Shown in pieces: positions 56,767 to 64,000 of a stretch of DNA of 64,000 bases. A model generated the notes under the pieces. That model saw only the letters and a program-made list of their open reading frames with translations, did not search any database and was not told the origin of the DNA. The position numbers and the translations under genes were made by a program. Within the stretch, counting starts at the first letter, position 1. Each line of letters starts with the position of its first letter. Source of the stretch: CAWGYT01 sp963826795 (GTDB lineage: Bacteria; Planctomycetota; Planctomycetia; Pirellulales; Pirellulaceae); assembly GCA_963826795.1 (NCBI GenBank), contig CAWGYT010000020.1:434001-498000 (forward strand), in the 5' to 3' direction.

Positions 56767-57115
56767 GCATTGTTTCCAACGGGATCCCGGCTCTTTCGAG
56801 GGAGAGGCCGTTTTCGCAAAGTTTGGCTTGGCCCGCCGCGTGTCCGCCCCCATTTTGGACAAGGCCTCGGTGTCACCAAAATTAGCAGGCGTAACACGAA
56901 CTCGATGCGTGGCGAATCGCCGCGACAACCCGCTTGACGTTTCACCTAGGCACTGGGGCAATTCGCGCCTATCTTTAACAAGACTTGACGGGCAGCCGGG
57001 GATGCCACGGAAAACGTTCGTCCGCTTTTGGCGAGATGGGCGGCCACCGGAGACCCTCGAGCGGCCGAACCACGTAGGAACTCCCGTTCGATCGGGTTTG
57101 ACGAAAGGCAGCGTG
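56767..57115. other. Intergenic region upstream of the MoxR cluster
   Basis: 349 bp. An open frame crosses it in phase with moxR but lacks coding character. Likely promoter region; ACGAAAGGCAGC precedes the moxR ATG. Confidence 0.4.
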
Positions 57116-58156
57116 ATGACCAACCTCCACGAGGACGCGATCCACCGTTTGGCGGAAGCCCGCGAACGGATCCTGGGCCAGCTCTCGCAAATCATTGTCG
57201 GACAACAGGATGTCATCGACGAGCTGCTGATTACGCTGTTCAGCCGGGGCCACTGTCTGCTGGAGGGGGTCCCAGGGCTGGCGAAGACCCTGATGATCAG
57301 CACCCTCGCACGGTCGCTCAGCCTGTCCTTCAGCCGGATCCAGTTCACCCCCGACCTGATGCCGGCCGATATCACGGGCACGGAGGTCTTGGAGGAGAAC
57401 CGCAGCACGGGTCAGCGGGAGCGGCGGTTTCTGGAAGGACCTCTGTTTGCCAACGTGATCCTGGCCGACGAAATCAACCGGACGCCGCCCAAGACCCAAG
57501 CGGCCCTCTTGGAATCGATGCAGGAGCGGCAGGTGACGGTGGGCCGCGAGCGACGCGCGCTGTCCGACCCCTTTTTCGTGCTCGCAACGCAGAATCCGAT
57601 TGAGCAAGAGGGCACCTACCCGTTGCCCGAGGCGCAGCAGGATCGTTTCATGTTCAAGGTGTTCGTTGACTATCCAAGCTTCGACGAGGAGTTTGAGATC
57701 GCGCGGCGGACGACGTCGGCCTTGTTTGCCGAGGTCCAACCGGTGCTTTCAGCCGAAGAGATTCTGGGCCTGCAGCAGTTGGTTCGCGAGGTGGCGGTCA
57801 GCGACCACGTGATTCGGTATACGCTTTCGCTGGTACGCCAAACACGGGTTCGATCCCCCGGCACTCCCGAATTCGTTCGCGAGATGGCCTCTTGGGGAGC
57901 CGGCCCCCGAGCGGTTCAGTTTCTGATCTTAGGTGCCAAGTCACGGGCCTTGCTCAGCGGACGGACCCATGTCACCACCGACGACGTGCAGGCGCTGGCC
58001 AAACCGGCGCTGCGGCATCGGATCGTGGTCAATTTCGCGGCCGAGAGTGATGGCGTAACGGCCGACGACATCATCGATCGACTTCTCCGAGAAACGCCAA
58101 CCAAGGAAGATGAACTAACAAGCGATGCCCGATTCCAAAAGATTTTTGCATCCTGA
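57116..58156 (+). CDS. moxR: MoxR-family AAA+ ATPase
   Basis: 346 aa from ATG 57116 ([15 protein letters not shown]). Walker A GVPGLAKT, Walker [31 protein letters not shown], sensor/arginine regions '[24 protein letters not shown]', and the C-terminal lid domain. MoxR ATPases act as chaperones for vWA-domain proteins, and the following genes are exactly such partners. Its last 32 bp overlap the DUF58 gene, so translation is probably coupled. Confidence 0.95.
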   Translation: MTNLHEDAIHRLAEARERILGQLSQIIVGQQDVIDELLITLFSRGHCLLEGVPGLAKTLMISTLARSLSLSFSRIQFTPDLMPADITGTEVLEENRSTGQRERRFLEGPLFANVILADEINRTPPKTQAALLESMQERQVTVGRERRALSDPFFVLATQNPIEQEGTYPLPEAQQDRFMFKVFVDYPSFDEEFEIARRTTSALFAEVQPVLSAEEILGLQQLVREVAVSDHVIRYTLSLVRQTRVRSPGTPEFVREMASWGAGPRAVQFLILGAKSRALLSGRTHVTTDDVQALAKPALRHRIVVNFAAESDGVTADDIIDRLLRETPTKEDELTSDARFQKIFAS

Positions 58157-59024
58157 AGCGATCAAGCGCATCTCACGACTGGAGTTGCGAGCGCGACACA
58201 TCGTCGAAGGGTTTCTTTCCGGCATGCATCGCAGCCCGTACTTTGGTCAGTCCGTCGAGTTTCGGCAGCACCGTGAATACGCGCCGGGCGACGATCTTCG
58301 GCACGTGGACTGGAAGGTCTGGGCGCGCCAGGACCGGCTGACCGTCAAGCAGTTCGAGGAAGATACGAATCTTCGCTGTACGTTGCTGGTGGATGTTTCG
58401 CGGAGCATGCAATACGGACGCGGAGCGCTCAACAAATACGAATATGGGGCCGCGGTGGCGGCCAGTCTGGCGTATCTGGTCCTGAAGCAGAACGATGCGG
58501 TGGGCTGCGTCGCCTTCGACGAAACCGTCCGCCGCACGGTTCCTTCGCGGACCCGACGGACCCATCTGAATTCGGTGGTCGAGGCGTTGGCGGTGAGCGA
58601 GCCGCGCGATAAGACGGAGATGTACGGGGTCTTGCGGCGCGTCGCCGAGACATTTCCCAAACGAGGATTGATGGTTCTGGTGTCGGACCTGCTGGCCGAT
58701 CAGGCGGCCACCTTGCGTGGCTTGCGACTCCTGCGGCAACGTGGGCATGACGTGATGGTTTTTCACGTCATGGACGATGATGAATTGGATTTTCCGTTCG
58801 AGGGAGCAACCCGTTTCGAAGGGTTGGAATCCCCCGCGTCCTTGACCTGCAATCCGCGGGCCTTGCGACAGGGATACCTTGAGGCGCTGGAGGTGTTCCT
58901 CAATACGACGCGACACACGTGCGCTCAAAACACGATCGACTACACGTTGCTCCGAACCAGCGAGCCGTTGGATGCGGCGCTGGCCACGTTCTTGTCGAGC
59001 CGCCTCTGGATGCAACGCTCCTGA
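58125..59024 (+). CDS. DUF58 / vWA-like protein
   Basis: 299 aa. Hallmark DUF58 block '[29 protein letters not shown]', then a vWA-like metal site '[12 protein letters not shown]' (DxSxS-type, MIDAS). Soluble, cytoplasmic. Typically encoded next to moxR and the batA-type genes. Start ATG inside the moxR end; length normal for the family. Confidence 0.93.
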   Translation: MPDSKRFLHPEAIKRISRLELRARHIVEGFLSGMHRSPYFGQSVEFRQHREYAPGDDLRHVDWKVWARQDRLTVKQFEEDTNLRCTLLVDVSRSMQYGRGALNKYEYGAAVAASLAYLVLKQNDAVGCVAFDETVRRTVPSRTRRTHLNSVVEALAVSEPRDKTEMYGVLRRVAETFPKRGLMVLVSDLLADQAATLRGLRLLRQRGHDVMVFHVMDDDELDFPFEGATRFEGLESPASLTCNPRALRQGYLEALEVFLNTTRHTCAQNTIDYTLLRTSEPLDAALATFLSSRLWMQRS

Positions 59025-59097
59025 GCGGGTCGCACGCCAGGGGGCATCCGGCGGGAACCGCCTGGCCCCTGAAATCGCCCACAACTAGACGCCTGCC

Positions 59098-61407
59098 ATG
59101 CAATTCCTTTACCTGCCACTGACCTGGGGATTTCTACTGGTCCTGCTGCCGCTATTGATCCACCTGATCAATCTGATGCGGCATCGACGGGTGGCCTGGG
59201 CGGCGATGGATTTCCTGCTGGCGAGCTACCGCAAGCATCGCCGCTGGGTCTGGCTGAAACAACTCCTGCTGCTGCTGCTCCGCATGCTGGCCGTGGCGGC
59301 GGCCGTCGCGATGCTGGCCAAGCTCATGACGCAGGACCCGCTGGGACGCTTGTTCGGCGAGCAAACCACACACCACTACGTGCTGTTGGACGATAGCCTG
59401 TCGATGGCCGACCGCACCGGAAATGGCTCGGCATTTGACCGCGGGCGACAGACAATCGCCCAGCTGGCCGCGACCGCCCAAAACGGCAACCCGAACCAGC
59501 TGGTCACGCTGATCCGCTTTTCCGAGGCTTCCCGGGCGGCCCAGCGCGGAACGCTGTCGGCCGATTTCGCCGATTTGACGGCGGTCCCCGTGAACGGCAA
59601 ACTGGCCGACTTGTGGGACGAACAGCAGCGGTCGCTCCGCGTCTCGCAACTCGCAGTCGATGCCGAACCGGCCTTGGAACTGGCCGAACAGATGATGCAG
59701 GACGCGCCGGAACAGCGCCGCATCGTGCATCTCGTCTCGGACTTTCGCCAAGCCGATTGGAAACAGCCGACGGCGATTCGCGAGCGACTGGCACGGCTCG
59801 CCAAGAACCGTGTCGAGATCAATCTGGTGCGGTGCGTCGAAGTCGCCAGCCCCAATCTGGTCGTCACCCGCCTGGCCCCCGAGGTCGGAACGCAAGCCGC
59901 GGGCGTGCCGCTGCTGATGACGGTCGCGGTGAAAAACTTCGGGACCCTGGCTGCCGATCGCATCCTGCTCAAGGCCCGCTCGAAGTCCCATCCCACCAAC
60001 CCTCAGGGAACCGAATCCGCCCCTCAGGCGACCGAATTGCCCGACGTGTTGATCGAGCGAATTGAACCGGGTGAGACGGTGACGCGTCAGTTTCAGGTCT
60101 TTTTTCCGACCCCGGGTCCACAGGAAGTCGAGGTGGAATTGCCGGTCGATTCGGTCACGGAAGACAACCATCGGTGGTGCGTCGTCGACCTGCCCGCCGG
60201 CGAATCGGCATTGATCGTGGACGGGAATTCGGACGAGTCGTCGGCCTATTATCTGGAATCCATTTTCCGCCCAGGCTCGAAGGCCAAGACCGGCGTGATC
60301 CCGACCGTCCAGCCGCTGAACTATCTGCGGGATGCGACCGTCGAGGAGTTGTCGCGACACCAGGCGATTTACTTGCTGGACGTTCCTCCCTTGGACAACC
60401 GCACACTCGAAAACCTTCGCCAATACGTCGAACGCGGCGGCGGCTTGGCGATCTTCGCGGGACCGAACCTGAACACAACGTGGTCCAATAACTGGTACGA
60501 GGCGGGAGTCTATCCCAGCCCGCTGGAACGCGTGGCGACCTACGATCCCGAGCCCGGATCCGCGGCAGCCGACGTCCAGTTCACCGATCACCCCATCTTC
60601 GCGGCATTTGCCGGCGAGCGGAATCCGTTTGCCGCGGCGATTCGCATCCGCCAGTACGCGGCGACGCCGCGACGATGGACGATCCCCGCCGACTCGGGAA
60701 TCGAAGTGCTTGCGCGATTGCCCGACGGATCGCCGTTGGTCGTCGAGCGCGGCGTCGGCGCCGGCCGCGTGGTCGCGTTCCTGACAACGCTCGGTCCGCA
60801 GTGGAACAACTGGGCATTGGAGCCCAGCCTGATCGTGGTCGTCCTTCAACTGCACGCCCACCTGGCTCAGCCGCAACGCCCTCGCGCAGACCGTCAGGTC
60901 GGTGAATCGATCGTGTTTCAGTTGAACGGAACCGAATATCAGCCCGACTTGAAGTTTCAGGTGCCCGGCGACGATTCAGCCCCGCGCGAACTCGAGAAGA
61001 CCGCGCGGGCTTCTGAGTCGGAGGGGGGAATTTTGTTGACGGCCTCACTCGGACCCAATTCAGCCAGTGCAGGCCAGAGCGAAACGGACTACAGCGGAAT
61101 CTACGAGGCCCAGTTGGAGACGCGCGACGGCAGGATCCACGTCCGCCGGTTTGCGCTCAACGTGGATCCGCGCGAAAGTGATTTGGCGACGACCGACCGT
61201 GTTGCCTTGCGGCAGGCGTTGGAGCCGGTTCCAATTCGGGTTTATAGCGCGGGAGATCAAGTCGATTCGCTGGGAGCCCCGGATCGGAATGCGTGGAGCG
61301 AACTGTTGCTGTGGGTCTTGATCGCGGTGTTGGTGGTCGAGCAATGGCTGGCGTATCGCTTGAGCTATCATCCTTACGCCCTGCAGCCGGCCGGAGGAAT
61401 CAGCTGA
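59098..61407 (+). CDS. BatA-type membrane protein (aerotolerance-regulator-like N-terminus)
   Basis: 769 aa. N-terminal BatA block with two TM helices (LYLPLTWGFLLVLLPLLIHLINLMRHRRV and LKQLLLLLLRMLAVAAAVAML), a vWA-like domain with 'HYVLLDDSLSMAD' (degenerate MIDAS), a CARDB/Ig-like segment, a glutamine-amidotransferase-like fold (LIVDGNSDESSAYYLESIF...GGGLAIFAGPN), and a C-terminal TM helix (LLLWVLIAVLVVEQWLAY). Its stop (TGA) overlaps the ATG of the next gene. Part of the MoxR/DUF58 cluster, whose function in planctomycetes is unknown. Confidence 0.88.
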   Translation: MQFLYLPLTWGFLLVLLPLLIHLINLMRHRRVAWAAMDFLLASYRKHRRWVWLKQLLLLLLRMLAVAAAVAMLAKLMTQDPLGRLFGEQTTHHYVLLDDSLSMADRTGNGSAFDRGRQTIAQLAATAQNGNPNQLVTLIRFSEASRAAQRGTLSADFADLTAVPVNGKLADLWDEQQRSLRVSQLAVDAEPALELAEQMMQDAPEQRRIVHLVSDFRQADWKQPTAIRERLARLAKNRVEINLVRCVEVASPNLVVTRLAPEVGTQAAGVPLLMTVAVKNFGTLAADRILLKARSKSHPTNPQGTESAPQATELPDVLIERIEPGETVTRQFQVFFPTPGPQEVEVELPVDSVTEDNHRWCVVDLPAGESALIVDGNSDESSAYYLESIFRPGSKAKTGVIPTVQPLNYLRDATVEELSRHQAIYLLDVPPLDNRTLENLRQYVERGGGLAIFAGPNLNTTWSNNWYEAGVYPSPLERVATYDPEPGSAAADVQFTDHPIFAAFAGERNPFAAAIRIRQYAATPRRWTIPADSGIEVLARLPDGSPLVVERGVGAGRVVAFLTTLGPQWNNWALEPSLIVVVLQLHAHLAQPQRPRADRQVGESIVFQLNGTEYQPDLKFQVPGDDSAPRELEKTARASESEGGILLTASLGPNSASAGQSETDYSGIYEAQLETRDGRIHVRRFALNVDPRESDLATTDRVALRQALEPVPIRVYSAGDQVDSLGAPDRNAWSELLLWVLIAVLVVEQWLAYRLSYHPYALQPAGGIS

Positions 61408-64000
61408 TGGATCACGGCGCGTTCCTGGGCCCGCTGGCGGACACCCAATCACACACCTATTTCGAATTCGTGCGCCTCCAGGAGTTGACCGACTGGTGGC
61501 AGTGGATGCTGTTGCTGGTTGTGGGACTGGCCTTGATGGCCTATGTCGGTTGGCTCTATCGACGCGACACGCGCGAGCTGCGGCGTGGCGTGCGTTGGGT
61601 CTTGCTGCTGCTTCGCATCACCGCTTTTGGCGGGCTGCTGATTTTCTTTCTGGATCTGCAGAAACGAACCGAGCAGCAACAGACGCGCGATTCGCGGGTT
61701 GCCGTCTTGGTCGACACCAGTCAAAGCATGGGTTTGACCGACACACCGACGGGCGCACGAGCCAGCCGACTCCAGCAAGTGATCGACGAGTTCTCGCAAG
61801 GCCCGTTACTGGCTGAGCTCTGTCAGAAGCACGAGGTGACGGTCTATCGCTTCGATCAAGCGGCGGCCCCGACGCGGATCGCAACCTTCGCCAAGCGGAG
61901 GTCGCAGACGCCGGAAACATCGGGCGACCAACGGGCCGCTCGCCAAGCCGCCTTGCAGGAAGTGCGCCGCCTTTTCGGGGGCGCCGCGGCCGTCGCGACC
62001 TTCGGGCTGCTGGCCTTCGCCGCACAAGGATTGTGGGGCGGGCGTCTACGAGGCCGAGAGGGCGAGGCCTACCCGCTCTTGGCGGGAGCGGTGGCCTTGA
62101 TCGTGGCGCTGGTGATCGCCGCCGTCGCGAATCTGCGGCACCCTGAACTCGCGTGGGCGGAGATCCGTTCGGGAACAATCGCCGAGGCGGGGTCTGCCCC
62201 GGATTCGGACGGAAACGCGGGGGCGACCGAGGCCTTGGCAGCGCCGTCCGCGCGAGACGCTTCCCAAGGCCCGGAACGGTCGCCCGCATCGGTGGCCATT
62301 GAATTGAATCCGGCCGAAGTCCCTTGGAACACCGAACTCGTCGCACGCGGCGTCGAAACGCGGCTCGGTGAATCGTTGCGCTGGATTCTCGACAAGGAAC
62401 GCGACGGCCCACTGGCCGGCTTGATCGTGTTGACCGACGGTCAGCACAACGCCGGCGCGACCCCCGAGTCGGTAATCAAGGTCGCGCAGGCCGCTGAGGT
62501 CCCGATCTACCCGATTGGCATGGGTTCCGAGAAACAACCGAGGAATGTGCGGCTGGTCGATCTGGAGGCCCCGCCGCGAGTCTATCCGGGAGACCGCTTC
62601 AATCTGACCGGCTATCTGCAGGCGGATGGACTCAGTGGCCGGACGGTGCGTGTCCGGCTGACACAGCGGACGCTGGACGACAAGCCGATGGACCCACCGG
62701 TCGAGCTGGATCGCCGCGTGACTTTGGGCGAGGACGGACAGATCCAGCCGATTCAATTCGAGTTGTTGCCGGATTCGATCGGCCGCCACCGGTGGACGAT
62801 GCAAATCGAAGCCAGCGAAGCGGACGACCTGGATCTGCGGGACAACCAAAAGTCAAGCACCGTGCAGGTCGTCGAGCGGCGGAGCCGTGTGTTGTTATTT
62901 GCCGGTGGCCCCATGCGAGATTACCGATTCCTTCGCAACCTGCTGTATCGTGACGCCACGACGCAAGTCGATGTCCTGTTGCAGACCGCGCCGCCGGGTG
63001 CCGCTCAGGAGGCCTCGGAAGTCCTCTTGGAATTCCCGCGTGACCGGGATCAGATGTTTCAGTACGACAGCGTCGTTGCGTTTGATCCTGACTGGACGCA
63101 GCTAACATCCGAGCAAATTCAGCTACTTGACGAATGGGTCGCCGAAAAGGCCGGCGGCCTGATCGTGGTTGCCGGGCCGGTGAATACGGCGCTATGGAGT
63201 CGCGGAGCGTCGGGGACAGGCGATGACCAGAAACTGTCACTTGTTCGCGATCTCTATCCCGTGACCTTTTATCGCCGCGGGGCCGCCACGATTCAGCTGG
63301 GACGTGTCGGATCGGACACGCCTTGGCCACTCCGATTCACCGAGGAAGGACAACGTGCTCAATTCCTCTGGCTGGAGGATTCTCCGACCGGCAGCGAATC
63401 CGCCTGGTCCTCGTTTCCAGGCGTGTACGGCTACCAGGCCCTGCGCGGCGCGAAGCCAGGAGCCCAGGTTTATGCGAGATTCTCGGATCCACAAGCCGCT
63501 GCGGGAGACGAATTGCCGATCTATATGGCCGGCCAGTTTTATGGCGCGGGACGCGTCTTTTACTTGGGCAGCGGCGAGATGTGGCGTCTGAACGCCTTGG
63601 ACCCAAGATATTTCGAAACGTTGTACACCAAGCTCCTTCGCCACGTCTCGCAGGGACGCCTGCTGCGCGATTCAAGTCGGGGACTACTGCTGGTGGATCA
63701 AGAACGCTGCAGCCTGGGCGACACGATCACGGTCCGGGCGACTTTATCGGACACTCAGTTTCGACCGCTCACCCTGGAATCCGTCGAAGCGGCGGTCTTG
63801 CGCCCCGACACACGGCGGGAGCCGCTCACGATGCAGCGTGTGGTCAACGGTGAGCGGCCGGGCATGTATGCGGCGCAGTTCACCGCAACCTTGGAAGGGG
63901 ACTATCGGATCGAACTGCCGATCCCTGGAAGCGACACGGAGCTGCTCACGCGCGAGGTCAAAGTTCGCGTGCCGGCCCTCGAAATCGAGTCGCCACAACG
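61407..64000 (+). CDS. vWA / glutamine-amidotransferase-like membrane protein, 3' end cut by window
   Basis: Open from ATG 61407 to the window end (at least 864 codons). Two N-terminal TM helices (WMLLLVVGLALMAYVGWLY and VLLLLRITAFGGLLIFFL), vWA-like domain with 'VAVLVDTSQSMGLTD' (intact DxSxS), interrupted by a further pair of hydrophobic segments (AVATFGLLAFAAQGLWG; LLAGAVALIVALVIAAVANL), then 'LIVLTDGQHNAGATPESVI', Ig-like segments, and a GATase-like part 'LLFAGGPMRDYRFLRNLLYRDA' and 'GGLIVVAGPVNTALW'. The insertion of TM helices in the middle of the vWA domain is unusual. Translationally coupled to the BatA-type gene. Confidence 0.88.
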   Translation, partial: MDHGAFLGPLADTQSHTYFEFVRLQELTDWWQWMLLLVVGLALMAYVGWLYRRDTRELRRGVRWVLLLLRITAFGGLLIFFLDLQKRTEQQQTRDSRVAVLVDTSQSMGLTDTPTGARASRLQQVIDEFSQGPLLAELCQKHEVTVYRFDQAAAPTRIATFAKRRSQTPETSGDQRAARQAALQEVRRLFGGAAAVATFGLLAFAAQGLWGGRLRGREGEAYPLLAGAVALIVALVIAAVANLRHPELAWAEIRSGTIAEAGSAPDSDGNAGATEALAAPSARDASQGPERSPASVAIELNPAEVPWNTELVARGVETRLGESLRWILDKERDGPLAGLIVLTDGQHNAGATPESVIKVAQAAEVPIYPIGMGSEKQPRNVRLVDLEAPPRVYPGDRFNLTGYLQADGLSGRTVRVRLTQRTLDDKPMDPPVELDRRVTLGEDGQIQPIQFELLPDSIGRHRWTMQIEASEADDLDLRDNQKSSTVQVVERRSRVLLFAGGPMRDYRFLRNLLYRDATTQVDVLLQTAPPGAAQEASEVLLEFPRDRDQMFQYDSVVAFDPDWTQLTSEQIQLLDEWVAEKAGGLIVVAGPVNTALWSRGASGTGDDQKLSLVRDLYPVTFYRRGAATIQLGRVGSDTPWPLRFTEEGQRAQFLWLEDSPTGSESAWSSFPGVYGYQALRGAKPGAQVYARFSDPQAAAGDELPIYMAGQFYGAGRVFYLGSGEMWRLNALDPRYFETLYTKLLRHVSQGRLLRDSSRGLLLVDQERCSLGDTITVRATLSDTQFRPLTLESVEAAVLRPDTRREPLTMQRVVNGERPGMYAAQFTATLEGDYRIELPIPGSDTELLTREVKVRVPALEIESPQ

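Overview
The window reads as chromosomal DNA of a planctomycete, probably Pirellulales-like (inference from content, not from a marker gene). The signs are high GC, two DUF1559 pseudopilin-like proteins, several exported proteins with dockerin/EF-hand tails and PEP-CTERM anchors, a homodimeric-type pyruvate dehydrogenase pair, an ExbB/ExbD-centred envelope cluster, PQQ-type beta-propeller proteins, and a MoxR/DUF58/BatA-type cluster.

Layout. 1-6.4 kb: a large CotH/lamin-tail/dockerin protein cut by the window edge, then a PEP-CTERM protein. 6.4-7.3 kb: a repeat-rich spacer. 7.3-11.5 kb: aceE-aceF. 11.6-19.2 kb: a PhoD-like phosphatase, two PEP-CTERM proteins, Maf, an RluA-type pseudouridine synthase and a frameshifted Ser/Thr kinase. 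19.4-28.4 kb: two DUF1559 proteins, a DUF1573 lipoprotein, a zinc-ribbon/PilM-like protein and a DUF1559-core lipoprotein.

28.2-38.1 kb is the accessory island and the main discovery. A chromosomal integron consists of an IntI-type integrase (34501-35673, +) and, on its 5' side, an oppositely oriented array of about seven cassettes separated by about six clear attC sites of 80-95 bp. At four cassettes the 7-9 base cassette start is exactly complementary to the R'' box of that cassette's own attC. Cassette cargo includes a zinc-ribbon/acyl-carrier-like protein with no visible helix III, an NfeD-OB-like membrane protein, small membrane proteins, a Cys-rich protein, and two toxin-antitoxin modules whose PIN toxins are both broken while the partner ORFs stay open. 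An IS4-type element with perfect 17-bp ends and a 7-bp target duplication lies next to the integrase. The whole island sits between two copies of a ~0.5-kb segment carrying the 3' ends of two convergent host genes, as if it integrated by a single crossover or arose by duplication.

37.9-50.1 kb: a minus-strand cluster of eight genes (prenyltransferase/cyclase-fold protein, TM protein, ExbB, two ExbD, a PQQ-propeller membrane protein, a family-5 solute-binding protein and a frameshifted exported protein). 50.5-51.3 kb: tRNA-Phe and an HU-like protein. 51.8-64 kb: a giant PQQ-propeller protein followed by MoxR, DUF58, a BatA-type protein and a vWA/membrane protein that runs off the window.

Three genes (kinase, 37949-39450, 48525-50120) show lesions that a single missing base would explain. 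This could mean real pseudogenes or a base-level accuracy problem in the source assembly, so treat those three calls with care.
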